Shown here: positions 19,263-30,822 of the stretch, piece after piece
Layout: the number at the start of each line of letters is the position of its first letter
Numbering within the stretch: position 1 is the first letter of the stretch
Origin: Plectosphaerella cucumerina
Taxonomy: Eukaryota > Ascomycota > Sordariomycetes > Glomerellales > Plectosphaerellaceae
Length of the DNA: 64,000 nucleotides
Reading direction: 5' to 3'
Assembly: GCA_020746995.1 (NCBI GenBank)
Contig: JAGPXD010000004.1
Coordinates: 434,001 to 498,000, forward strand
Notes under the pieces: generated by a model
What the model was told of the DNA's origin: nothing
The model's database searches: none
The model's input: only the letters and a program-made list of their open reading frames with translations
Program-made: the position numbers and the translations under genes

Positions 19263-21641
19263 TTTGTCGGCTGGTAGAGTGGAGAGACCGACGGTGGTAA
19301 GGCTGTTGTCGACTAACAAGAGTCGGTGCTGTCGTCAAGGGATAGCTGAGGAATCTGCTGCCTCTGCTCAGGACGACGGTGAAAAGTCTGAAGGGTGGCG
19401 GGCTAGGATGTCTGGTAATGTGTGCAAAGTTGTGCGGTGGAGTCCATGAGGTAAGTTTTGCTGGCCAAGGAGTAATTCTCGATCGACTATGAGTACACGG
19501 TGACTGTACGCGGAGGCGGGTGGAGGCGTTTGATGAAGATGCTGGACGGTAAAGCCAGGTCTCTTGGTTCCGTGGCCTGTATGGGAATTCTGGTGAATTT
19601 GAAATGTCGGTGTACGGCTCGTGGGAAAATAGGAATGATGGTTGGCAAACGCGGGTTCGTGGTGGTGTGAAGGGAGTGGCGGAGGCAGGGTTTGATGGAC
19701 GGAAGGATGCAGGGCCAGATGCTCGTCAGTGGAAGCTGAGCAGGCACGCAGCTGAGCAGCTCCTGCCTAGGCACAAACAAGAGCACGGGCACAGTCGGGC
19801 GGCAAGCCGGGCACAGCAAGCTGTCGGCTGCATCATCAGATCAGGACGTCAGGTGGAAATCTGGGTCGCCTAATAGGTCGCTGCGCACAGCACATTCCGA
19901 GACGGAAATGGTGGCAAAGGGACTGACTGGACGGAGAGTTGGGCTCAGGTTTGGGGGACCAAACACTGTGAAGGGCCGCAGATGCAAACACTCCCCTCAG
20001 AACACGGCAGTGGGGAATGATGATGCAACCACTGCGCTGGCCGCGGGGTTTCCCTGCCTAACACGGCCCACTTGGTCGTCTTGAACATCCCTGTCTCGGG
20101 GGCCTGATCCCTGCCCTTTCTTGCCTTCCCGGAGCGGCCTCTACCAGTAGCGGGGTTCAGCTCTCCAATCTGGTGACCTTGAGACGGGCGGCAGAGGGAT
20201 ACAACCACGGGTGAAATGGTGGAGGTTTTTTGGAGTGACTGATCGGGATGGAAAGGAAGTTCAATAGCCTGCCGTTGTGTTTCAGATCCAGCCCGTGGTA
20301 CCTGTTGTGAGGTCAGATTCAGAACATCATGGAACGGAAGGCTACTGCTGGAGTGTCAATACTTGAGGGCAGAAACACGCCAACCGGGTTCTCGAATCCC
20401 TCAAGTGCTACCGAGGCCATGTGATATCCCTACGCGCAGCTGGCGAACCAAAGGGCTGTTCCGTTCCGTCTTCAACCGTGCTTGGCTGGGCTGTCTGGCC
20501 GTCTGGTGAGGGCAATGAGGGGTCAAGTCACAGGTCCCCGTGCTGGCGGTGACAGCGCTGAGGCCAATGCGCAAGATAAGATAAGAACCGCATGGAGCTC
20601 CCTGTTGGGCCCCCACCTGTACTGATCCCGCTGACCTCAACTCCACGTTCCGGCATGCACCAGTGACCTCCTCGTGCGTTATGCCATTCGGTCGTGCTAT
20701 GCTGCCACTACCAACGCGAGTCGGTCCGTATCTCCATCTTCAGGCCCAACAGGCCCCCAAGTGTTAGAAGACCCCTTATCTCCCGTCCCAGGCGAGTCCA
20801 GATCACTTCGCAAGCCCAATACACCGAGCCGAAGCAGCCACCAAAAGCCGTCGTGTCGGTCGGGTGGCCGCCCTCCAAACTTACGAGTCCGATTACCCCG
20901 CCCTAGTTGCCTTGCCTTACTTGCCTCGTACCTCGCAGCCTTCACGTCGCTGGACGAGTACATGTATCCACGAGAAGAAATACATGACTGATGCCTGCCT
21001 GCCTGGTCATCACTTGCGAGTAGCACCTTCCTTCTGCCTTATCAAAGACCCCGGGGCCCGTTCCTTCCCTCCGAAACACAATCCCTTCGTTCACTTCCAC
21101 TTCACTCCTGCACAACACCCTCCTTCTCCTCCTCGAAGCCTCGTCGTGGTGCATCTGTAGCTACCCGTCCTCGACCTCGGGAGCCTGGTGGCTTCCTTCC
21201 ATTCCACCGTGAACACCGTGTTCGAGGACACACCCAGGTCCGCACTACCCGGCTGGTCACGGGGTGTCACATTTATTCACCTGCGACTCCGACCCCGCCT
21301 TTAGTTTCAACACCTTCACCACATCTTCTGGCCTACAAGAACCTCACGCAAGAAGCTGGCATTCGCAGTGCCAGTCTGTTTCCCGCTTCCGCGCTTGCCT
21401 CCTTCCCGCGGCTGCCGTTCTACGCCTACGAATCAAGGCATCGCAGGGCCTCGGTGCAGTTACCGCCTATTCCTCGTGGTTCTGACATCTCGACCTTTCC
21501 ACCTTACCGCCCCGGAGGCTTAGGTCAAAAGCCTCCCCAAGCCGTCAACCAGCCCCATCAAACTTCTTCCTCAACAATCAAACCTGGCCTGCCAGCCCGC
21601 CGTCTCAACTTGGACTGCCGCCTGCAGCAACAAACACAGCC
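19263..21641. promoter_or_regulatory. Divergent intergenic region (IFRD / FHA genes)
   Basis: About 2.4 kb between two start codons facing away from each other. The right half (20950-21640) is CT-rich, typical of a fungal 5' leader. No coding frame in it shows recognisable blocks, and I see no RNA gene. Confidence 0.45.
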
Positions 21642-23969
21642 ATGGCATCCTCCGACAACCTTAGTATTTACCTCTCCTCCTCTGCTCACTCCTTCGAAAC
21701 AAAACTAATTCTTTCCTCTCCAGTCGCCATGATCGGCCTTCACTTCAAATTTCAACCCCCCGACACGCTGTACACTGAGCGAAGGATCCGACTGGACAAA
21801 GATCAGAAGACCGTGCAAATCGGAAGGACGAGCAAGAGGGACCCGAACCTTGCGCCCAAAATGAACAACGGCTGGATTGATAGCCCGGTCATCAGCCGAG
21901 AGCATGCTGAGTTCTCCCTGGGTGACGAGAATCAGGTAAGCCAACCGCTCATGCCTTTCCCAAACTTGCTTACTGACCCATCATGGCAGGCCGTGTACAT
22001 CAAGGACCTCAACTCGCGACATGGCACCTTTCTCAACCATGAACGACTTGAGCCTAACCGCGCTTACCCGGTCGCCCCGGGTGATGTCGTCAAGTTCGGA
22101 ACAGACATTCAGCGAGATGACCTGACCCATCCGCCGCCATCTGCTCAGGTCTTCATTGCCACCAGCCAAGCCGGACCTCCCGAGCCCGCCCAGCGTCGCG
22201 TCTTTGTCGTCCCGGACGACTCGGACAGCAGCGACGCCGAATCCGAGGACAACGGCGTCATGGAGGTCCGTCATGCTGTCAAGAACTTGCGCGAGGTAGC
22301 AGGTGTTAGACACCCCCGGCTGGATTCAGAAGTGAGCCAGGTCCTTTCTCAGCCCGCAAAGGCTCAGGATGGACCCGCTCCCGCTCCCGCTGTGGTTGTT
22401 GACATTACAGAAGACCGGGACACAGCTTCCGCGCCGGCCCCTTGGATCGTTGATCTGACCGAAGCTTCCGACATGTTCGATGGCGTGGCCGCTGGAGAAG
22501 TGGTTGAACAAGCCAATATGAAGACTGCCCCGGCCAACAACACCCAGACAGGCACTGGTGAAGTTATGGAGGAGCTCGAGCCCGAGATCCCCGAAGTCTC
22601 GGAGGAACAGTACCAGCCTCAGCCTAGAGATCGCGAGCTCGATATGATCGATCTTGACGCAGAGACTGACAGCGACGACGACGAGTTGCCCCCTGACTTT
22701 GACACTCCCGTGGATGACCTCATGAGCGAGGAAGATCCCATTTCTTTCGATGACGATGAATCGGACAACCTGGACTCAGATGACGCGGATGAGGATGAGG
22801 GCCAGTCTGAAGACATGGTTCTCTGGGACGAGAGCGAGCCGTCATCGCCAGTCCCAACCTTCTTCCCTCAGGACAGCGACGATGCGCACCATGATGCGGC
22901 AAAGGCAGACCTCAAGGCAGTCGAGGAGTACAAGGAAAGCCAGCCAATCTTTGACCCCTATTCTGGGGTGCACGAGTCCGTCTTCGACTCTGAATCCGAC
23001 TCCGACTCCGACATGGACGCAGAGGTCGAGACTGAGGAAATCACCACAGAGGCTGCCGTAGCGTCCGATCTCAACCAACTTGGCAGTCATGACACTGAAG
23101 AGCTCCCAGCGCAGACCACTCAGACCGTCACAACTGAGTCTGCCCGCGACTGGCCCACGTCCTCGGACAGCATGCCGTTCACCAGGTCTCAGCCAGCAGC
23201 ACTGCCGCAAGCGTCCTCGACGGTACTGCCCGGCGTTCGCTTCCTGGACACTCCTATCTACGCCCCAGAGCCTGATTATCGTCTGCGGCTGCCGTCGATT
23301 CTCAACGATCCTCCTCAGAAGGCCCCAGCCGGGTTTGATGTTTCGATGAACACTCATACCGGCCCTGCCTCAGGACGCACTCAGCCTGCCGAGCGAACGG
23401 AGGAGTCGTTCTCTGCTCTTGCGATCGCCGCTCCCATGGCACAGGACCCTGCTACTACAGGCGAGGTCCCCATCATTGCGCAGTTGGTTCCCCAGTCGCC
23501 TTTGATCGAGTCGGGCGACCGGTTCCTGGCATACCCCCTTGAGGAGACTTCTCAGATCAAGGACCGCAGCAGCCCCGAGCTGGATATGAGCAGCGCTTGG
23601 CTCTTCCAGCAGAGCAAGCTTAACAACTCAGCCAAGGCTAGCAACACTCAGCCGGTTGAAGAGGCACCGAGGGCGGGAGATCTTGGATCGACCAAGCGCA
23701 AGGCCGCCGACATCTCGGACGTCACTGAAAGCGAGGAAGCCCAACAGGTGGCCGCGCTTGCTGCTGCGACTACTGTCCCCAAGGCACAGGTTACATACAA
23801 GTGCAACGTCGACTCTGTGGCTGGATTCCCGGCCAAGTGCAACGAAGACCGCGCGCCCAAGAAGGTTCGTCGCATGGCCGAGGCCGCTCGGCTTTTCGCT
23901 CTCGGCGGTGCTGCCGCAGGCGTCGCGCTCTTCACGACGCTGGTGGCCACGGCGCCCTCGCTCACCTAG
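21642..23969 (+). CDS. Tail-anchored FHA-domain protein
   Basis: Exons 21642-21663, 21724-21935 and 21990-23969 give 737 residues. Intron 1 (GTATTT..CAG, 60 bp) follows a 22-nt first exon. Intron 2 (GTAAGC..CAG, 54 bp) splits the FHA domain. The FHA domain (about 25-115) shows the phosphopeptide-binding signature: IGRTSK, SREHAEF and DLNSRHGTFLN. The long middle is acidic and disordered, with Asp/Ser-rich patches (DLDAETDSDDDELPPDFD). The C-terminus has a basic collar (KKVRRMAEAARL) and then one hydrophobic segment (FALGGAAAGVALFTTLVA) a few residues from the end, the layout of a tail anchor facing the cytosol. The architecture recalls SLMAP/Far10-type STRIPAK adaptors, but the coiled coil expected there is not visible, so I leave the function open. 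Confidence 0.85.
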   Translation: MASSDNLSIYLSSSAHSFETKLILSSPVAMIGLHFKFQPPDTLYTERRIRLDKDQKTVQIGRTSKRDPNLAPKMNNGWIDSPVISREHAEFSLGDENQVSQPLMPFPNLLTDPSWQAVYIKDLNSRHGTFLNHERLEPNRAYPVAPGDVVKFGTDIQRDDLTHPPPSAQVFIATSQAGPPEPAQRRVFVVPDDSDSSDAESEDNGVMEVRHAVKNLREVAGVRHPRLDSEVSQVLSQPAKAQDGPAPAPAVVVDITEDRDTASAPAPWIVDLTEASDMFDGVAAGEVVEQANMKTAPANNTQTGTGEVMEELEPEIPEVSEEQYQPQPRDRELDMIDLDAETDSDDDELPPDFDTPVDDLMSEEDPISFDDDESDNLDSDDADEDEGQSEDMVLWDESEPSSPVPTFFPQDSDDAHHDAAKADLKAVEEYKESQPIFDPYSGVHESVFDSESDSDSDMDAEVETEEITTEAAVASDLNQLGSHDTEELPAQTTQTVTTESARDWPTSSDSMPFTRSQPAALPQASSTVLPGVRFLDTPIYAPEPDYRLRLPSILNDPPQKAPAGFDVSMNTHTGPASGRTQPAERTEESFSALAIAAPMAQDPATTGEVPIIAQLVPQSPLIESGDRFLAYPLEETSQIKDRSSPELDMSSAWLFQQSKLNNSAKASNTQPVEEAPRAGDLGSTKRKAADISDVTESEEAQQVAALAAATTVPKAQVTYKCNVDSVAGFPAKCNEDRAPKKVRRMAEAARLFALGGAAAGVALFTTLVATAPSLT

Positions 23970-24498
23970 GCAACAGAGCTGGATGATTTTCTATTTCGTT
24001 GTTTTCAGGGCAAGGGATCAACGGGACTAGGCGTCGGAGTGTATCTTATCGACGGGAGAGGCGGATGGATGGACGTACAGCATCCATCCATTCCTCTACC
24101 TCACCGACCCTATGAAGGACGGGTTCATTTTCGCGTAGTCTTTTAATGACAACTTGCAGTGTCTTGCACGTACCCTTGTGAATCTGCCGTGTAGGTCTGT
24201 GTAGTCTCAATAGCTTCCACAATGCGAGGGAACGCTATGAATCTGAAGAGTAGCCGTGATGTTCCCCTGAGCCTCAGTCCGAGACCGAGCCGAGGTCGGG
24301 GACCGCTTGGGCGCTTTACAGGGATGTGGACGGTGCTTTGTCTGGGGCCCCACAGACAAGTGTGCGATTTGGCTCCGAGTCCAATCCGACATGGCCAATT
24401 TCTAAGTCCCAAAACCTACGACTTCAAACCTCCAAAAAATCCCACCCCCCACCACACGCAGTCACGACGACGCCCTCGAAGGGATCCGTGTAGCGACA
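23970..24498. other. Intergenic region upstream of aconitase 2
   Basis: It contains the 3' untranslated region of the FHA gene and the promoter of the next gene, which is transcribed in the same direction. Nothing else is supported. Confidence 0.45.
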
Positions 24499-27070
24499 AT
24501 GGCACCAATTGATCTTGCTGCCCGGTCGGGAGGTGTCGCGAGGGTATGTAGCCACTATTCCTCCCCGTTTGTAGCCCTGGAACCGCCCATTGACTCATGT
24601 CATCGCAGCGCCTTCTGGCCCGCCCCCAGCTCCGAAGCCCGTCATGCCTCCCCTCGAGGAGGACGTTCGCCGTCGCCCACGACATTGACCAGCTCGACGC
24701 CGCCATGCGCCCGAACCTGCCCAAGTCGATCAAGCCCGACACGTACCGCAAGCTCCACGACAAGCTCATCCAGGTCCGCCACGCCCTCGGCAACCGGCCC
24801 CTGACGCTCGCCGAGAAGATCCTCTACAGCCATCTCGACAACCCCGAGCAGTCTCTCCTGACCAACACCCAGGACGGACGCAACGTCCGCGGCGCCGCCA
24901 ACCTCAAGCTCAACCCGGACCGTGTCAACATGCAGGACGCCTCGGCGCAGATGGCCCTGCTGCAGTTCATGTCCTGCAACCTCGCTCAGCCCGCCATCCC
25001 TGCCAGCATTCACTGCGACCACTTGATTGTCGGCGAGAAGGGCGCTGAGAGCGATCTGGCGGAGGGTATCAACATGAACAAGGAGGTCTTTGACTTCCTT
25101 GAGTCGGCTGGCCGCAAGTACGGCATGGATTTCTGGCCTCCTGGTGCTGGTATCATCCACCAGACGGTTCTTGAGGTTTACGCCCTGCCGGGTCTCATGA
25201 TGCTCGGTACCGATAGCCACAGCCCCAACGCCGGCGGTCTGACGACCATCACCATCGGCGTTGGTGGTGCTGATGCCGTCGAGGCTCTTGTCGGCGCTCC
25301 CTGGGAGCTGAAGGCGCCCCGCATCATGGGCGTCAAGCTGACTGGCCAGCTGCAAGGCTGGGCGTCTCCCAAGGACATTATCCTCGCCCTGGCCGGTAAG
25401 CTGACCGTCCGTGGTGGTACCGGCTACATTGTTGAGTACTTTGGCGAGGGTGTTGACTCGCTGAGTCTGACGGGCATGGCGACGTGCTGCAACATGGGGT
25501 GAGTCTCGATTCCTCAACCGTTGACATTTGTTCTTTTGCTGATGCTTCCCTCAACAGTGCCGAAGTCGGTGCCACGACCTCCATCTTCCCCTACACCCAG
25601 GCCTCGGAGCGCTACCTGCTGCAGACGCGCCGCCAGTCGGCCGTCGACGCCCTCAACTCGTTCAAGACCTGGGGCAACTTCTCCTTCAAGGCCGACGAGG
25701 GCGCGCAGTACGACGAGGTCATCGAGATCAACCTGTCCAACCTTGAACCCCACATCAACGGCCCCTTCACGCCCGACCTGTCGCACCCGCTGTCCACTTT
25801 TGGCAAGACCATCGTCGAAGAGCAGTGGCCCACGACGCTGTCGGCCGGCCTGATCGGCAGCTGCACCAACTCTTCGTACGAGGACATGACCAAGGTCGAG
25901 AGCCTCGTGACGCAGGCCGAAAAGGCCGGTCTGCGCCCCAAGGCGCCCTTCTACATTACCCCTGGCAGCGAGCAGATTCGCGCGACGCTGGAGCGCGATG
26001 GCACCCTGCAGACGCTCGAGGGCGCCGGCGGCATCGTCCTCTCCAACGCCTGCGGTCCCTGCATTGGCCAGTGGAAGAGGCAGGATAACATCGAGAAGGG
26101 CGTGCCCAACGCCATCCTGACGTCGTACAACCGCAACTTCCGCAACCGCAATGACGGCAACCCCGGCACCATGAACTTCCTCGCCTCCCCCGAGATCGTG
26201 GCCGCCATGGCCTACGCCGGCTCCACAACCTTCAACCCCATGACCGACGAGCTCACCACCCCCGACGGCAAGCCCTTCCGCTTCTCCCCGCCCCAGGGCC
26301 TCGAGAACCCCAAGAGCCCCTTCGAGTCCGGCGTCCCCCAGCTCCAGTCCATCTCCCCCGACGGCCCCTCCCCCTCCGTCGAAGTCGCCATCTCCCCCTC
26401 CTCCGAGCGCCTCGCCTTCCTCGAGCCCTTCGAGCCCTTCCCCGAAGGCGACCTCACCGGCCTCCGCGTCCTCGTCAAGGTCACCGGCAAGTGCACAACG
26501 GATACAATCTCCGCCGCCGGCCCCTGGCTCAAGTACAAGGGCCACCTCCCCAACATCAGCGCCAACACCCTTAACACGGCCATCAACGCCGAGACGGGCG
26601 AGGTCAACGCCGCCTACGACCTCGACGGCTCCAAGCACACCATCCCCGACCTCGCCTTCCGGTGGAAGGAGCGCGGCCAGCCCTGGCTCGTCGTCGCGGA
26701 GCACAATTACGGCGAGGGCAGCGCCCGCGAGCACGCCGCCCTGCAGCCGCGCTTCCTCGGCGCCCGCGTCGTCCTGACAAAGTCCTTTGCCCGCATCCAC
26801 GAGACCAACCTCAAGAAGCAGGGCGTCGTGCCCCTGACCTTTGTCGACGAGGCCGACTTTGACAAAATGTCCGCCGGCGACGAGGTCAGCACCGTCGGCC
26901 TGTACGAGATGCTCCAGAACGGGGGCAAGGGCGACGTCAGCCTGCGCGTCAAGAGGGGAGATGGCACCGAGGTGCTTATCCCGACCAAGCATGCCGTCAC
27001 TGAGGACCAGGCTGGCTTCATCCTGGCTGGTAGCGCGCTGAGCATGCTGGCCAAGAGGAACCAGGCGTGA
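24499..27070 (+). CDS. aco2: Mitochondrial aconitase 2 (homocitrate/citrate dehydratase family)
   Basis: Exons 24499-24543, 24609-25498 and 25558-27070 (introns GTATGT..CAG and GTGAGT..CAG) give 815 residues. A basic mitochondrial presequence is split by intron 1 (RLLARPQLRSPSCLPSRR, processing probably near TFAVAH). The three cysteine ligands of the 4Fe-4S cluster are present in SCTNSSYEDM (about 414) and NACGPCIGQW (about 477 and 480). The substrate-binding GEGSAREHAALQPR and SFARIHETNLKKQGV in the swivel domain match the Aco2 branch, which has SAREHAAL, rather than the main citric-acid-cycle aconitase. In yeast Aco2 takes part in lysine biosynthesis (homocitrate to homoaconitate); a dedicated homoaconitase should exist elsewhere in the genome. 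Codon bias is strongly toward C-ending codons, which suggests good expression. Confidence 0.92.
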
Positions 27071-27445
27071 GTGAGGTGTGTGTGGGGGAGATGAAGATGT
27101 CTTGTGTATTTTGTGCATTTTTTTTTTTTTGGGTCATACACGGAGTTCATGTATACCAGTACGCGCCCCGGCACGGTATTTGGGGAGCACCCGCCCGAGG
27201 GCGTTTGCGGCTCATGCTAGAAATGGAAAAAGGTCAACGATACATATCAGATGCCATCATGCCAGTGATACAGTATAGTGGAGGTCGTGATCGCATGTGT
27301 AATATGGTTCCTTGGAAAGCCTTTAATCATTGCCGGTTCTAGCCAGCGCCCTGGAGGCTGTCTAGTTTCATTCCATACATCACCCCGTCATGACGCCCGC
27401 CTCTTCAGCCCTGGCCAGGACTCCTCTAGGCATCTTGCGCCTCCG
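27071..27445. other. Convergent 3' region with poly-T tract
   Basis: This 375-bp gap lies between two converging stop codons. A T-run of about 14 near 27119-27132 lies just past the aconitase 2 stop and is probably part of its 3' end. No gene is seen. Confidence 0.5.
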
Positions 27446-29476
27446 TCACCACCCCGTCCGCCCGACCAGATGCTGAACTGAGCGACCCTTGGCCTTGATT
27501 TGCTTAGCCTCCTCGTCTGTCTGCAGCCCCTTGGTGCGATTCGTCCTCATCCAGGCACAGGCGCGCAACCACGCCGGGTCAGCCTTGACAAGTCCCGGGA
27601 GACGCTCTTCAGGCACGTCGCTGAAGTCAATGTGCCGCCGATGTGCCCAGGGTCGAGGCTCTCGCCGTCGCCGCAGCGGCTCGCCGGCGGCCAATGCCTC
27701 CTGCTCTTCGGCCGCGAGCGCCTCCTCCATGAGACGTTGCTCTCGCATCCGCTTGGCGGCTTTTCCCCAGTTGGCTTTTCTGGTGCCTCGGGCCTTGATT
27801 TCTTTCATTTTCTCCTCGTACCATTCATCGCTCCAGTCCCGTGGCCAGTGGATCCGGGGGTCGAGCCGCAGATACAGCTTGCCATCATTGCCTGGGTCTG
27901 GCGCTGGCTTTCGTTGCGAGGGGGCCACACCTGGGGGCGGTGCGCTCGCGCCTTCCTGGCCGTAAAAGTCGCGGTCGAATTTCTCCCGGTTGAATTCGCG
28001 GGCGAGTTTCAGTCGGAGCTGGCCATTTGTCAGGCGAGCTTTCGTTCCGTTCGGCAGCTTCTCGGCATGGCCGTTTATGCCAGGATGTGAGTCCAGCTCC
28101 GGTGACGAGGGGACTGCCGGCCCGATCAAGGCTCTTCTGTTGGGCTGGCCTTTCTGAGGAGGTGCTGTCGTATATCGGGGGTTTGCTACCCATGGCTCGG
28201 GGGAAAGCGGCCTTTTTCGTGACTGTCCGCCGCCGGGAGAGCTTTTGAGGATCCCGGCAGGAGTTGGCATGGAGGGTGGACCTGTGTAGTGCCCGGGACC
28301 AGTCTTGGCGGTGCTCTCGAGCGTGGGCTTGGGCCATGACATCCCCCGAGGCGACGGCGGCAGCAGTCGAGGCACCGGTTCTTGCTTTTTGGGCAACAAG
28401 TCACTGCTTACGGGCTTTGGGCTGAAAAGCCGAGTGTCATACGCCGGAGGCGTACTGACTGCACCTCTGCGACTTTTCCCGAATGCAGCGTCATACCATG
28501 CTTGGGTCTCAGCTTCGACCGCCTCGTCACTAGTAAAATGCTTGATGGACTTTTCCGAGTCTGATGGTGGCGAATGAGCCACCTTGAGAGGGCTCGACCC
28601 GTTCCTTCTGATTCCATTCATTGGCGGCGGCATGGATGGTGTCGTTCTCGTCAAGGGACTCATCCTAGGGGACAAGCCAGTGCCATTCCCTGTGGTGTAT
28701 GGAGCAGAGCCATGCCTGTACTGGGGCGGTTCCAGAGGCTTAGGGGGGAAAGTTGGTGGTCTGTTTGACTGCATAAACTGGTGGTCCTGCCGTTGGTGGG
28801 TCACTGGCTGTGGGAGCGAGTCGGCGCGTTGCGTGGTAGCGCGAGGAGCCTGGGCAGGGCCGTGTCTGGTGGTACCCTTCCTTGCCGTCTTGCCTGATCT
28901 TTCGGTGAATTCTGTACCGAGACGTGAGTTGGCTGGCAGAGGTGGCCCTTGTGTCTGGTTTATGGGCGAGGAGCCAAGTTGATTCACACCATGCTTGGCG
29001 CAGTAACGACCACCACCTAGAAAACTTGCGGTACACCCAAGATGCTGGCAAGGCATCGAGGCTCGACCCGGTTGTAGTGGCAGCGAGTCCGTACTCATGC
29101 TACGAGGTAGGTTTGGCGGCATGACGCTGGCTGAATGGCGAACAGAGAAGACCCCGAGCGAGCGAGGTGCAGCTATTGGTTCTGGGGTTAGATCATCTCG
29201 GCTCCGCTCTCCAGCGGGACGTGGACATGTCCAGCAGACCCGGCTGGGGGGACAAGATCAGTTTCCAGTGCGCATGTTGACTAGGGCGAAACAACGGTGC
29301 AGGGCGTACCTTGCCTGGGGCTGGAGGTCGAGTGCCTGGGAGAAAGCTGGAAGGTGCCGAGCAGCAAGGATGGCACCTCGATGGGCAGACGCTGCACCTG
29401 AGGAGGAGGCAATCGACTCTTGAGCGTCGGTACTACTAGTAGAAGACAGGGAGTTGGTGCAAAGTTGATCCGTCAT
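27446..29476 (-). CDS. Unrecognised 654-residue protein with an N-terminal Cys cluster
   Basis: Two exons are inferred: 29476-29310 and 29243-27446. They are joined by a 66-bp intron (GTACGC..CAG preceded by a C-run) that keeps frame and gives 654 residues. Starting inside exon 2 would give a shorter protein of at most 559 residues. The joined N-terminal region carries CWTCPRPAG and then PCQHLGC and YCAKHG, a pattern that could bind zinc. The middle is Pro/Ser-rich and disordered. The C-terminal 180 residues look folded and charged: LRLKLAREFNREKFDRDFYG, LRLDPRIHWPRDWSDEWYEE, a Glu/Ala/Arg helix, and RHIDFSDVPEERLPGLVKADPAWLR-like blocks. I do not recognise the family; the conserved-looking C-terminus suggests a real, perhaps ascomycete-specific, gene. 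It converges on aconitase 2 and diverges from the SCY1-like gene. Confidence 0.72.
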
Positions 29477-30822
29477 GCGTCAGCCTCCCGCCGGCTGCTG
29501 GTCCTGCTGCCCTAAGCCCGTAATATCAGTAAATTGCTGATTCCGGTGGTGAATAGAACGTGTTGGAAGTTGAGACAGGCTTGTTCCATGCTCAGCTCTT
29601 TTCAGTTTCTTTTTTAGTGTCCTCACTCGAGAGCCACGGCGGTTTCGAGCTTTACTCCCGGCCCCTGGAGTTGGTGGCATGGATGTCGCAGCCTTTGGTG
29701 CAGCCCCGTGGAAGAAATCTGGAGGCCAAACTCCAAATAGCGACGGCACGGCCGAAGCCATGCCCTGGTAATTTGCTTGTAGGCGTGAAGGCGCAGTCCC
29801 AGGAAGTAGGGAAAGTGCCCGTTGGGGAGAACCCTCGTCTAACAAGTGGCCGCATCGTGAGATGAAGCGCGAAGGTGCCGGGGTAAACCACGACCCCAGA
29901 AGGGCCCTGATCGTCGGACCTTTTACCAGAAGTCATCATGGCAAGGGAACAAGCCTGGAGGTGGTGATGTGGCCGCCGAAAGGGACCATCCAGATGCGAT
30001 GGGACATACCTCAACTCGACTCGACACGCTCGCGCACCGACCCCCGCTCCAAACCCTTCGAGAAGTTGAAGGCAAAAGTCGCATGGACCGTGTTGGCGGA
30101 AATGGAGATTGAGCCTGGTTGGCCGCGAGAAGAATAGATTGATGTGTGGGCGTGGGTCGTAGTGTTGACGTAGGTAGGTAGTCAAGCAAACGCTGGGGCG
30201 CGACGCGGGTTGAGACACGACCGGGGGCGATGTCGCGAATGATGAGAGTCCCAGCCGTTTTCTTCGATTTGAGACTGGCGACAGCTGATGGAGACGGAGA
30301 GACAGAAGATGACGCGAGGTTCGCGCGCTGCGTCGTCTAGTAAGGAGGATACAGCAGCCTTGAGTGTGTTGGCGTTTGCGTTTGCGATGCGCTCGACGCA
30401 GTGAGTGGCACGCGAGAGCGGAGGAAGGAAGAAGTTCGAAGCCACTCCACACTGGGGACACAGATGGCAGCCACGCCCAGGGGTCCTCCTTCACTTCCGA
30501 GCCGCCTGCCCTGTGCTGAGGCCTAGCCCTATCAGGCTAGTGCCCGCACACCTTTGCCCACCCCCCTATCAGTCCCGACAAAGTTTAGCGCGGGGTGAAG
30601 CTGTGGACACGGCGCCAGTGACGGACGAACACTGACCTCGTGTGTTTGGAGGCACGCGCCAGGGCTTGTTCAACAGTCCAGTCGCCATATCGCTGCACCG
30701 ACAAGCCGACGGTAGGGACCCGACGCATCGCGCCGCCCAGCATACCCGGAAGAATACGACGAACAACGAGTCGCGACCTCGTTCCGATCCCCCGTCAGGC
30801 CCTCCCTAGAACCCTCGCCGCC
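29477..30822. promoter_or_regulatory. Divergent intergenic region
   Basis: 1.35 kb between the start of the 654-residue protein and the SCY1-like gene. A long minus-strand frame (29652-30494) was considered and not supported. It should hold both promoters; I see no clear TATA box or RNA gene. Confidence 0.45.

Noticed and set aside
25514..27118. 534-residue minus-strand frame
   Set aside because: Shadow of aconitase 2, caused by strong C-ending codon bias; no domain-like blocks.
29652..30494. 280-residue minus-strand frame
   Set aside because: It lies in the divergent promoter region; its composition looks like translated non-coding sequence and no splice partner was found.
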